From Phocoena phocoena (taxonomy: Eukaryota > Chordata > Mammalia > Artiodactyla > Phocoenidae), in contig NC_089238.1 in the NCBI RefSeq assembly GCF_963924675.1, forward strand, positions 42,984,879 to 43,048,878: a DNA stretch of 64,000 nt, read 5' to 3'. The notes beneath the pieces are model-generated. The model saw nothing but the letters and a program-made list of their open reading frames with translations, made no database searches and was not told the DNA's origin. Shown in pieces: positions 1 through 11,200 of this stretch. The translations under genes were made by a program, and so were the position numbers. How positions within the stretch are numbered: the stretch's first letter is position 1; each line of letters opens with the position of its first letter.

Positions 1-1144
1 ATTGACATTCTAGCTACCTTGTAGCAACAACAGGCAGCAATGGGATGAAGCATTTTTTGGCAGTCCCATCACATGCCCAATGGAGCCTTTTCCTTGGTCG
101 CATCATCAGTATTCGGCAACCCCTCAGTAGTTCCAGCTTTAGTCATGAGATACTCCCTCATAGCCCTGGCATTGCCATTTAATCCTCTTCTGCACTTCTG
201 GGCTCTGATAATATAACCACCTCTACCTACCAGCCCTACCAGTGATAGCTGCTTTATCTAATTAGTTACTAGCCTTTGGGTTATTCCACCCCCTTTGTAT
301 ACTCTAAGTCCTTTTAATACCTCTCTAACCAAGTCCTGTGTTACATTTCTCTGCTTGAAATTCCTAGAGTGGTTCTACTTTCTGATTTGACCTTGACTAA
401 TGCACCCAATATGGGTGAAACAGAGCTAGGGCTTTGTGTTACAGGAATTAGGCAATATTCTTTCCATCTCTTTATCTCAGAACTGAGCCACCATTCCTTG
501 AAATCTTCTTTTGGCCAAGCCTTCAGGAGATGAGGAAAAGCGTGGGGTATCTTGAACCTGAACTGTGGTTGAAACTTGTCCCCAAGATCCCTCATACCTT
601 TGTGGGGATGGTGCAGACTGAAAAGAAAAAAAAAAAAAAAACGTAGTCATTTCAATTTGGAACACAGTTTTTTGACTTTCAAGAGAAGGACACTTGGATG
701 CTGTTCTTTTTTCCTGGGAAATTTGCCTGAATAAGCCAAGTGAAAACAGAAATATATGTGTCCAGAGGCTCCACAAATTAAATCACTCTGTATTCCCTAG
801 ACTTTTTGATTTTCTGTTCCTGGAAAAAAAGTTTGGGGGGATGAACATGGAGCCCAACTTTTGAGTTTTACCAAGAAAGCATGTTAAAATGGGACAGTGG
901 TAATATTTTATCACAATTATTTCACTACAGAAATAGCAACTTATTTAAAAAATAGGCATGACATCAGAAAAATGGATAGGGTTTTAAATTTAAGAAAGTG
1001 TTTTACAAAATTTCACCATTTGTCCTTATTTGTTTATTTTAAAAATATACCCACGGCCCATTAAAAATTCTCACTGGTCTGGTGTTTAGGAAGTTCTACT
1101 GGATAACTTAATGTTGATTCCAGGGTGTAGGTAGAGTACATCTT
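1..1144. other. Non-coding DNA, degenerate
   Basis: No exon or gene is visible. The first 400 bases have a composition and closing phrase resembling the end of an old interspersed repeat, and loosely resemble the stretch at 3690-4350, but I cannot name a family. An A-run lies at 624-641. Short open frames at 341-595 and 477-776 on the minus strand overlap each other and encode nothing recognisable. Confidence 0.6.
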
Positions 1145-1159
1145 AGAGACAGTATTTCT

Positions 1160-2417
1160 TTCTTTTTTTTTTTTTAACATGTTTATTGGAGTATAATTGC
1201 TTTACAATGGTGTGTTAGTTTCTGCTTTATAACAAAGTGAATCAGTTATACATATACATATGTTCCCATATCTCTTCCCTCTTGCGTCTCCTTCCCTCCC
1301 ACCCTCCCTATCCCACCCCTCTAGGTGGTCACAAAGCACGAAGCTGATCTCCCTGTGCTATGCGGCTGCTTCCCACTAGCTATCTATTTGATGTTTGGTA
1401 GTATATATATGTCCATGCCACTCTCTCACTTTGTCACAGCTTACCCTTCCCCCTCCCCATGTCCTCAAGTCCATTCTCTAGTAGGTCTGTGTCTTTATTC
1501 CCGTCTTTCCCCTAGGTTCTTCATGACCTTTTTTTTTTTCCCCTTAGATTCCATATATATGTGTTAGCATACGGTATTTGTTTTTCTCTTTGTGACTTAC
1601 TTCACTCTGTATGACAGACTCTAGGTCCATCCACCTCACTACACATAACTCAATTTCGTTTCTTTTTATGGCTGAGTAATATTCTGTTGTATATATGTGC
1701 CACATCTTCTTTATCCATTCATCTGTTGATGGACACTTAGGTTGCTTCCATGTCCTGGCTATTGTAAATAGGGCTGCAATGAACATTTTGGTACATAACT
1801 CTTTTTGAATTATGGTTTTCTCAGGGTATATGCCCAGGAGTGGGATTGCTGGGTCGTATGGTAGTTCTATTTTTAGTTTTTAAGGAACCTCCATACTGTT
1901 CTCCATAGTGGCTGTATCAGTTTACATTCCCACCAACAGTGCAAGAAGTTTCCCTTTTTCCACACCCTCTCCAGCATTTATTGTTTGTAGATTTTTTGAT
2001 GATTGCCATTCTGACCAGTGTGGGATGATATCTCATTGTAGTTTTGATTTGCATTTCTCCAATGATTAATGATGTTGAGCATCTGTATATCTTCTGTGGA
2101 GAAATGTCTATTTAGGTCTTCTGCCCATTTTTGGATTGGGTTGTTTGTTTTTTTGATATTGAGCTGCATGAGCTGCTTGTAAATTTTGGAGATTAATCCT
2201 TTGTCAGTTGCTTTATTTGCAAATATTTTCTCCCATTCTGAGGGTTGTCTTTTGGTCTTGTTTACAGTTTCCTTTGCTGTGCAAAAGCTTTTAAGTTTCA
2301 TTAGGTCCCATTTGTTTATTTTTATTTCCATTTCTTTAGGAGGTGGGTCAAAAAGGATCTTGCTGTGACTTATGTCAGAGTGTTCTGCCTATGTTTTCCT
2401 CTAAGTGTTTGATAGTG
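1160..2417 (-). mobile_element. 5'-truncated L1 retrotransposon with 15-bp target-site duplication
   Basis: This is the 3' end of a LINE-1 element on the minus strand. The poly(A) tail appears as a T-run at about 1163-1175, followed by the 3' UTR and then the reverse complement of the C-terminal part of ORF2. The insertion is bounded by a perfect 15-bp direct repeat, agagacagtatttct, at 1145-1159 and 2418-2432, so both edges are exact. At about 1.26 kb it is much shorter than a full L1 (about 6-7 kb), which means 5' truncation. The first 210 bp of the 3' end differ from the second L1 3' end at 53062 by roughly ten bases (hand count), so they belong to the same or sister subfamilies. The clean duplication suggests a lineage-specific, fairly recent insertion. 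It is not functional. Confidence 0.95.
1544..2331 (-). pseudogene. L1 ORF2 C-terminal remnant, disrupted
   Basis: Two minus-strand open frames (1978-2331, 117 codons; 1544-1786, 80 codons) encode pieces of the C-terminal region of the L1 ORF2 protein. The downstream piece carries the WKQPKCPSTDEW and EYYSAIKRNE type motifs typical of this end of ORF2p. Between them the frame is broken by stops or a frameshift, and the endonuclease and most of the reverse transcriptase are absent because the element is 5'-truncated. No functional product is expected. Confidence 0.9.
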
Positions 2418-2432
2418 AGAGACAGTATTTCT

Positions 2433-3051
2433 GTTAGCGAGATACTTCTTTTGTAAGTGCACTGAGATAACACTGTCCTCGAAAACTGTTATATGTTTGT
2501 TTGAAGGTGTGTGTTCTCTTGTTTTAGAGTTGCTAACTGAAGTTGAAGGTTATGTTTTCACGAGAGATTAAGATCTTGTGTCTTCAGGAATCCGCACTGA
2601 TTAGTGACTAGGTGAAAAATTAGAGCACAGAGTTGGAGAGAGGGGAAGTCTCCCTGCATTTGCCTGGAACCCAATGCTGTAGTTTGAATTCTCAAACTAA
2701 CAACTCTGGGAACATCTGGAGACAGTCTCCTTGACCCAGGCATCAGCTTTTTCACAATGAACACCAAGGATAGTGAGAATAGTGATACTTACCCAAGAGG
2801 CTTTGCAAGCACGCCAGCCCTCACAAAGCATGTCAGCTGCTATATGGTGACTAGAAAAGATAGTCTGCAAGCACACATGAAGCTCTCCTTTTTAATACTC
2901 TTAGATGTTCTTGGGAGTGAGGGATTTTGAAAGGGAAACATAACATACTCTGCTGGCCTGTGGAGTAGGAATAGGAACTTGATTTGATTGTTGATGTAAC
3001 TTCCTTTGTAACCACTGAGTGGAGAATTGTGATTGCATGTGATTGTCCATG
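2433..3051. other. Unique non-coding DNA
   Basis: Sequence between the L1 and the next repeat. No gene, RNA gene or simple repeat is seen; short minus-strand frames at 2558-2767 and 2851-3207 show no protein-like features. Confidence 0.6.
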
Positions 3052-3545
3052 GTATGTATCAGTTAGCTTTTGGTACGTGAGAAACCACCCTATAACGTTG
3101 TATCTTATAACAAACATTAATTTCTTAAAATTTTGTGAATTAACTGGACAATTCATGTAGTCTGTGCCGGCTTGATCGGGGCTAGACAGTCTAGCATGGC
3201 TTTGCATGTCTGTGGGCTCAGATGGAATGGCTGGAAATAGTGAGAATAATGGGACATATTTCCCTGTGGTATCTCATTTGCCAGGAGACTAAATCCATGC
3301 TGTTGCACATGGTGGTGTTGATGCTCAGCAGCAAGAGAGGGAAAGTAATTTTTGAGTCTCTGAATGCATCATGTTTGTTAATATTCCACTGGCTAAAACA
3401 TCCATTGGCTTAGATGATGTTCAAGGCCAGATTTAAGGGGAGGAGAAATAGTCTTTATCTTCGACAGGAGAAGCTGCAAAGTCATGTTTAAAGGGGCATG
3501 GATATGGGAAGGGAGTAATTTGTGACCATTTTACAATCTCCATGG
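3052..3545 (-). mobile_element. Old LTR-like (possibly MLT1/MaLR) repeat, antisense
   Basis: The phrase around 3055-3115 (cagttagctt, then gaaaccaccctataacg, then cttataacaa) resembles the antisense start of an ancient mammalian MaLR-type solo LTR. The same phrase opens a second copy at 53878. The body is heavily diverged. Boundaries are approximate and the family name is uncertain; no internal retroviral genes are present. Confidence 0.5.
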
Positions 3546-3567
3546 AGCAATGGTGAGAATCTTAACT

Positions 3568-3603
3568 CTCATATGACACATCCTATGAGCTCATATGACA
3601 CAT
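3568..3603. repeat. 14-bp direct repeat, two copies
   Basis: ctcatatgacacat occurs at 3568-3581 and again at 3590-3603, a 22-bp period. It is a small local duplication with no evident function. Confidence 0.8.
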
Positions 3604-4489
3604 GGGATTCTTCATCCAGATGTTCAACATGACTATAAGTTTCTAGGTGATGGAGGTGACCTGCATCACTGGTAAGAAAATTTTTGTCTTCTCTGGCAAG
3701 CATCACCTGCTGTGATTTGTCATTTTAATATTATTTATTAGACTATTATCTTTCAGCTACAAACCCAAACTCCTATGTGCTACTTTGTGATTCTGGGGAC
3801 TGGAGCCCTGCGAATTCTATTTTGGCCTTGCCTGCAGGTTCCCTTTGAGCTCTACCAATAGAGACGACTAGGAGAATAGTGAAAGGTTGGAGAGGAAGAT
3901 ATGATAGACTCTTTTGGTCTGCTTCTTATGAACTTTCTGTCAGCTTTTTTCCTATGGGCATGATTCCAGCATCATTTTGTCACTCTGTCCATGGAAGTTA
4001 TTTCCTCTAGTAGCAGTTAAATCTCATTAGCAGTTTTCCTAGCATCTTAAGAACCAGTTTCATCAGGCCCTGCTCAAATACACCAGCACTAGCCACCCAG
4101 CACCCCATCTTAAGAGACCTGGGTTTGGCCCTTTTACCAAACCCCTTAGTTTTAATAATTCCAACCTCTTCCCTTTATTCATCCTTTCTTTGAAGAGGTT
4201 GGTACTTATTTGATACCTTAGGGTTCCTTTTGTCTTTTCAGTTCACTGGTCAGAATTCTTTATATCCAGTGAACAATTCTCTTTATTAAAATTTCTCGGT
4301 TGCATTAACTGGTGTATTTTCTGTCTTGTGCCCGAAACTTGACTGATCAGGCAGGAAGAAGATGATGAGGAAGGTGGCTTGAATTAATTGCTTAATTACA
4401 ATGACAAAATGTTTAAGACATTGTCTAGCTTATTTCATGAGGCTTGCATAACCTACCTTGATAGTGAGACTCAAGGGTAGTATGAGAAA
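3604..4489. other. Non-coding DNA, possibly degenerate repeat
   Basis: No gene seen. The part from about 3690 to 4350 has a phrase structure suggestive of an old dispersed repeat similar in kind to bases 1-405, but it is too diverged for me to assign. This is an impression, not an alignment. Confidence 0.4.
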
Positions 4490-6427
4490 AGGAAAATTAT
4501 AGCCTACCTCTCTAAGAAACAGAGATGCAAAGTTAATATTAGCAAACCAAATCTAGTGGTTTGTATAAAAGATACTATTTTATGACCTGGGCTTATTTCT
4601 GAAATGCAGTGTTAGTTTCATATTAGAAAATCAATGAATGTATAATCATTATATATTACATAATAATGTAGATAATACTATACTTTATTACTTAAAGGAG
4701 AAAAACGATATCATCTTACTAGATACAGAAAGAGAATTTCATAAAATTCATTATATCCAGTGTGAGAATTTTTAGCAACTTAGGAGTAGAAAGAAACATT
4801 ATTGATCTGATAGCTAATGTCTAAAAAACCTGCAACAAACATTATTCTTAACAGATAAACAATAAAAATCTTTCCTTTTGAGATCAGAAGAAAGATAAAC
4901 ATACTTATCACTTCCATTCAACATGGCACCAGGCATTCTAGCCAGTGTGATAAGGCAGGAAAAAGAAATAAAAGGTACAGGATTGTAGAGAAGGAAATAA
5001 AACTGTCTTTCTTCACAGATGATATAATTATGAATACAGAAAATCCAGAAGACTCAAATGACAAATTATTAAACTTAATAAGGATTTAACAAAGTGGCTG
5101 GAAACAAAATCAGTATGGAAAAATGAACTATATTTCTATATACTAACAACAAATAGAAAATAAAATTTAAAATATGCATCATTTCTAAGAGTGTTAAAAA
5201 ATATGAAGAACCTAGGAGTAAATCTAACTAAAGTCACTTATTGTTGCTAACTTTAAAATTAGAAAATTAATTGAACAATATTAAAAAGGACCTAAATAAA
5301 TGGAGAAATATAGCATGTTTGTTAAGGATAGCAATTCTCCAAAAATTGATCTAAAGATTTAATGCAATCTCAATCAAAATTCCAACTTAAAAAAAGGAGA
5401 TGTATATAGAAGTACAAAGGATGAAGTATTGCCAAGTTGCCTTTTAAAGGAAATCATAGTCAGGACTTATTACCAGATGGCAAGATATATTATTAGGCCA
5501 CATTGATACAGTGTAGTAATGGTATAGGTATAAATAAAAAGGCCAATGGAGGAATAGAAAACCAAGAAATAAAACAGCCCATATGTATACATTAGATACA
5601 TAACAGAAGTGGTTTTATAGATCAGTGAGGAAAGGAGAGATTTTCAGTAAATGGTGTTGGGACAATTGGTTATTTATATGAAAAAAGAAATGAAATTGAA
5701 CCTCTACTTCATAGTATACAAAATAATCAATTCCAGGTGGAATAAAGACCTAACAATGAAACAGGCAAAGCAATAAAGCTTTTAGAAGATAATTTAGGAG
5801 AATATCTTCATGATCCCAGGATAGGGGAAAATTTCTTAGACAAGGCACAAAAGCACTAACCATAAAGAATAAATATAATAAATAGAACTACATTAAAATC
5901 TTATATTTATCATAAGACACCATAAAGAAAATGAGAAATCATCTCATTGGAAAGATACTTGAAACACATATAACTGACAAAAGAGTATTAATCAAAACAA
6001 AGAATTCTGGCAAATGAATAAGAAAGAGACGAATCCAATGAAAAAATGGATGAGAAATCTCGACCTTTTACACAAAAGAGCAAACCCGATTGGCCAGTAA
6101 GCATATGAAAAAATGTTTAACCCTGCTGGTAATCAGGTCACTGCAAATTAAAACCAGAAAGAGTTATCATTGCATACCCAACACCTTAGCAACGTTTTAA
6201 GAAGTTGGCAAAGATTGTTGGGAACTTTACTGATGGGAATGTTAATTGGGACAACCATATTGGAAAAGAGTTAGGTTTACTTAGTAAAATTGAGCTCACT
6301 TGTATACTAAGACACAGCATCCCATTCCTGGTTATACATACTCTAGAGAAAGTCTTGCTCATGAGTACCAGGAGACATGAACAAGAATGGTCACAGTAGC
6401 ATTGTTTAACCCCAAACTAGAAACAAA

Positions 6428-6493
6428 TGACATGTCCATCAATAGAAATGGATCAATAAATGACATGCCCATCAGTGGAAATGGATCAATAAA
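6428..6493 (+). repeat. 33-bp tandem duplication inside the old L1
   Basis: Two adjacent 33-bp units (6428-6460 and 6461-6493) both begin tgacatg and end gatcaataaa. They differ at three positions. The duplication lies in the ORF2 C-terminal remnant and postdates loss of function. Confidence 0.9.
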
Positions 6494-6690
6494 GACTGAT
6501 ATATTCACAAAATGGAATAATATATAGCAATGAAAATGAATGGACCATGGCAGCACATGACAAAGTCAGTGAATCTTACAGTGTTGAGCAAATGAAATAA
6601 GCTCTGAATCATAATAGAATAATAAAACAGGCAAAACTAAAATCTTGTTGGGATTTAAACACAGAAAAACTGTATCATAAAAACATAGGA

Positions 6691-6886
6691 GGGGCTCCCC
6701 TGGTGGCGCAGTGGTTGAGAGTCCGCCTGCCGATGCAGGGGATACGGGTTCGTGCCCCAGTCTGGGAAGATCCCACATGCTGCGGAGCGGCTGGGCCCGT
6801 GAGCCATGGCCGCTGAGCCTGCGCATCCAGAGCCTGTGCTCCGCAACGGGAGAGGCCACAACAGTGAGAGGCCTGCGTACCGCAAA
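6691..6886 (+). mobile_element. CHR-type tRNA-derived SINE, short form
   Basis: A near-complete SINE of the CHR group. It has the tRNA-like head with pol III A box tggcgcagtgg (6704-6714) and B box ggttcgtgcc (6747-6756), followed by the body ending in gaggcctgcgtaccgc and an A-tail. It is flanked by aaaaacatagga at 6679-6690 and 6887-6898 (the edges blend with the A-tail). It is nested in the ancient L1. About 196 bp long and little diverged, so probably one of the younger copies here. Confidence 0.95.
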
Positions 6887-7110
6887 AAAAACATAGGATA
6901 TGACTATATTAAAATTCAGCAGAGTGGGACCCTCTTATAGGGTTGTGAGAATGAAAGGATGATGGTGAAGTCCAAGATAGGGGGAGATAGGGTGGGAGGA
7001 AGGCTGGTTTCTAAGGTGTTGGCAAAGTTCCGCTTCTTAATCTGGTTGGTTACATGGGTGTTTCCTTTATGGGTTTTCTTTCAATTGTCCATGTGTATTT
7101 ATTCCGCATA

Positions 7111-8187
7111 TGTAATGTATTTCTCTTGTAGTACCTAATATAGAAATTGCAGAAAAGGGAATGTGCATCTGGAAACTACAAAGCTCACTTCTTTCAAAAG
7201 TTGCTTTCTCTTAAAAGTTGCTTATTTAAAAAATAGTAATTTTAAAATTCCTCTACATGTATGGAATGTTGATGTTAATTATCATTATTAATCAAAGCTA
7301 AGTCGGTTCATTACAGATTTGGCATAACGTTATACTGAAAAATCATGAGGCATCAGTCCTAAAACAGCTATTTTCATGATTCTCAGAAGCTTCGCATCCC
7401 TGGCCCGCATATATTTCACTGTGGGTTGTCGCCATCATGGAAAACACTGACTCTAACCCCACAAAATGGCTTGTACATTGCTGGGCTCAGAATGTCCCAG
7501 AATGCATTGCTAGGAGCAAGCCTACATTTATAACCCTGAGTAGAACTCCGTTTTGCCATTTAAACATCGATGCTTTCCTTTGGGGAACAAAATTTCCACA
7601 TAAAGTAACAAAACAGCAATTATGTAAATTGAATGGAAAAAAACCAATAGTGTCCTGTTGGAGGTAATTTTCCCCATCATGAGTATCGGGGGAAGGAGGA
7701 GAATGGGAAGGACTGGAGATTAAAAATAGGGAATTGTGTATGTGTATGTAATAAGCTTGCACAGAAAGCAGATGCACGGTGTGGAAGTCATGTATAGAGG
7801 CAATAATCTGTGACAGAAAGATTTACATAATATTCTTTCAGGGCAAGTTCCCCATTTTAAGAAGATGGTGAAATGCAGATAGTATGCCTGACTATAATGA
7901 ATCTAAATCAGGTAAATAATTTGCACTCTTAGATTATGCACCCCATCCCAACCCCCCGCCCTGCCCCAATCCACACTTACTTAATGGATCTATTACAGCT
8001 CAGAGAGTGAAGAGAACTGAAGTTACCCTGACATGCATGTGTGACATAAGTGAAAACACTGCATTTCACAGGCAGGGTGGTACTGATAGACATTCCCAAT
8101 TTTGATCTTGCAGGTCGTAATTAATAATTGGGACATTTACAAGTAGAAAATAAATCTCCCTAAATCATGAAAGGAATGCTGTTTTAA
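7111..8187. other. Unique non-coding DNA
   Basis: No gene or transposable element is recognised. A small block near 7428-7515 holds a YY1-like gccatcatgg and a ZNF143-like motif (listed separately). C-rich patch at 7946-7968. Confidence 0.5.
7495..7510 (+). promoter_or_regulatory. Partial ZNF143-like motif
   Basis: tcccagaatgcattgc resembles the 3' half of the ZNF143/SBS element (core TCCCAGMATGC). The upstream ACTACAA half is missing, so binding is uncertain. It is not in a CpG island or next to a gene. Confidence 0.25.
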
Positions 8188-8206
8188 ACACACACACACA
8201 CACACA

Positions 8207-8261
<55 letters not shown>
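8188..8261. repeat. (CA)n microsatellite ending in (TA)n
   Basis: About 32 CA units with a single G interruption run from 8188 to 8252, followed by a short TA run to 8261. Likely length-polymorphic. Confidence 0.97.
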
Positions 8262-11200
8262 CCAAAAACTGGCTTACAGAACTCTAGGTTAAATGGGATG
8301 CTACATTTTCCCTGCAGTGGGTCCCAACCATAAGGTGAACAGTATGTAAAATATAGACCTGTAACCCTTTTTCGTCCTCCTCCTTAGCAGTAAATTTCCG
8401 TTAGGTACCGGGATGCCGTTTGGTGAAAGAAGGAAAATCAAGAGCACAAGATGCTATTCATCTCATTTGATGTCACTCAAAATGGGATAAGGATGAGATC
8501 CAGTGGCCTTTCTTCCTCTAAAAGCTTACATTTTAAGCTTTCCCTGCTTTTGTTTATAAACATCTCCCTTGCCTGCTATGCTGTCTATTACATTTGTATA
8601 ATTCGGAGTGACTTTTTCCTATGCTTGTAAATTGGACATGGAGGTCTTTTTCTAGTAGGTGTATGTGGTGCACAGAGGCTAATAGACTTGACTCCAGCAA
8701 CCCCTGGTATCAGATTTACAGTTTCTAACTTTTTACCGTGCAGTACCCATATGCTGTTGCAAAGTCTTGACTTGGTTACTCAATAGCTTGTCACTGTTAC
8801 ACAAGTTTCAATTAACCTGCAAACCTCTTGGTTAGTGTACTGCTTAACTAGAGCTAGAGTAATTAACTGTCTATAATTACTACACAAAGCAATTTAAACT
8901 ATTGTTTTACATGTGTGTAAAAAGTACATTTAAGACTTGGTTTCTTTCTTTGAATATTGTACATGAATTACATTGTCCATTGTATATGCATGATATTTCT
9001 TTTTTCAGGTTAACACAAAATACTGAAAGGGAAGCAAATCAGAGAGTGTACTCAAAACACCCGTGTTGTTTGTGCTCAGTATTTTCATTTTCTTTTCAGG
9101 CCACCAATTTAGGTACTAAGATGAGACGGGCAAAGTAAAGAATTCTAATTAGATTTAAAAAAAGATAAAAATACAGATTATTTGGCGAGTGTGTCCGATT
9201 GCCCAGGCATGTCTCTGTTTCTGATGCAGGTGACCATCAATTATTAGTACACATTTAGCATCATAAAATTCTTATTTTGACTTTTTTTTTAAAGAAACAG
9301 AAAATTTATATATGTGTACACACACACAGACATGAGTGTGAGCGCATACACGTATACATACACATATACATTTAAAGGATAGAGCAAGGAGCTGTCTTTC
9401 AAGGGTAAGCTATTACTTGCCCCCGCTTGGAAGAAAAGGCTTTCTCAATGGGATTATGTCCTCTCTCATAACCTATCAGTTGTCTGATCAGAAATTCAAA
9501 ACGCAGCCCATCTATCGCTCAGCTCAGCCAGGGCTGCAGGATTGAATTTAAATAGGCAAATGCCAGACTGGGGCGTTGACATTCTCTCTGTCTCTCTCAA
9601 TCTTTCTCTTTCTCCTGTCCTCTTCCCAATCATATTGTCTCACTTTTCCTTTTTCTATCTTTTTAAAAAATTCCTCCACACACCACCATTTTATATTAGG
9701 CATGAACTAACGTGATGAGAAGTTATCAGGAAATGGAGGATGGATGGTGAGTGGAGAGGCAGAGGGAGGGAGGATGAGAGAATGAGATGGAAGGAAATTG
9801 TAAATTGTTGCTGTCATACCGTTGCTGGGACAGTAAAACCTGGTTGCTTTTTTTTTTTTTTGCTTTTAAAAGGAAATATTTTAGGATAAATTATTTAGCG
9901 TGTATCCTTACTCAACCAGCAAGATGTCTCTATATATGTAGTTCACATGTATCCATATTTTATCCCTTCTTTTTGTGTGGCTGATACATGGAAAATGCGT
10001 TTGAACCTGTACATTGTCCAATCTTGGCTTCCTTTGGTTGCATGGCTACCGAGGGTGTCAGTTCTATAGAGTTGTAACCTGATGACATTTAGCTCTGGTC
10101 TGATAAAGTAATAATTCACATTCTCTCTGCCCAGTCTACCTTCCCATCTTCTCCAATCCCAATGTAGGTAAATCAGTTTTATTTCGAAATCCAAAAACCA
10201 CAGTGAAAGGAAAAATTTGTTTAACTGATAGCACATTAAAACTATCTGTAGAAAGTTGAGAGCTTTTGTATTCAGACAGATGGGTAAATGTTAATCAGCC
10301 TGGTTGGGCTGTGCTGCAAAAGATTAAAAAGTGAAAATAGCAGTGAGAAAACTGCCTATTGTCTGGCTGAGCCTCTTTAAAAAAAGGTGGTAAAATTCAA
10401 CTTGATGTCAGATTCCTAGCTTTTAAAAGTTATGTTCTCCTCTCTCTTCCTTTCCAATATCTTTTCTCTGGGCTAGAAAGTGAATCTTGAACTAGGAGTT
10501 TCATTGTGTTTGTACTAAAATTCCTCTCATCGTGACTATATCTAGAGAATTACATCCCTTGATTTTAATGTTTCCATCAGTAATGCTTAGTTAAAGAGAA
10601 GTGTTTATAAGTGTTTATTATTTTTAGCTCACCATCAATTTACTGATATTTAAATTTATTTCATAGGACAAACTCCAAATAAATTTTGTCCACATGGGAA
10701 AACATATGGTATGGGGGATTTTGCACAACTTGTAACAAATTCCTCAGCCTTAATAAAAATGATATTCTGCACTGTAATATACTATTTCTGCCTAAGGAAC
10801 GGTGGAACTGTTGCTAAATACATGTATTTGTTTGAAACATCTCTATGCAAACCTTATAATCTCCTTTCTGCCTTTTAGGACATTGAAAACTCATTGACTT
10901 TAACTGATGAAAGGTTTGATAGCCAGAAGTAAAAGAATCAGGAGCTGGTACCATTTGTCCAGTTAACCACTCACTGACACACAGGGCTTGCAGAATTTCC
11001 TTTGTTACCATGTTCATTTTCAAATGTCTCCACTAACTTGTAGGCACTTGACCCATGGAGAATGCAGTTAGTGCAGTATTTGGTTCAGTTGCTACAGAAA
11101 ATAATAAATTTAAACCAAACTTATTGAAGACCCAAGTAAGTCTCCTTTCTTCTGAGGTTTGCGTTGACAAATAAGGGAGCCCTTATACTTATTCTCCTTG

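Larger units (their letters stand above)
4490..7110 (+). mobile_element. Ancient L1 (L1M-type) fragment, plus strand, split by a SINE
   Basis: Degenerate ORF2 text runs in order along the plus strand. At 4494-4640 it matches the reverse-transcriptase region (phrases like aatattagcaaaccaaatc and gaaaatcaatgaatgtaat). The segment near 5010-5160 is typical mid-ORF2 (acagatgatataattatg), and 6400-6560 corresponds to the C-terminus (gtccatcaatagaaatggat; tggaataatatatagcaatg). The 3' UTR follows to about 7110. All reading frames are broken; the longest remaining frame is 64 codons at 6205-6399. A CHR SINE sits inside it at 6691-6886, so the L1 is older than the SINE. The 5' edge is approximate. 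Confidence 0.85.

Noticed and set aside
6691..6770. Possible tRNA gene
   Set aside because: The A and B boxes belong to the tRNA-derived head of a CHR SINE; there is no cloverleaf with a proper acceptor stem.
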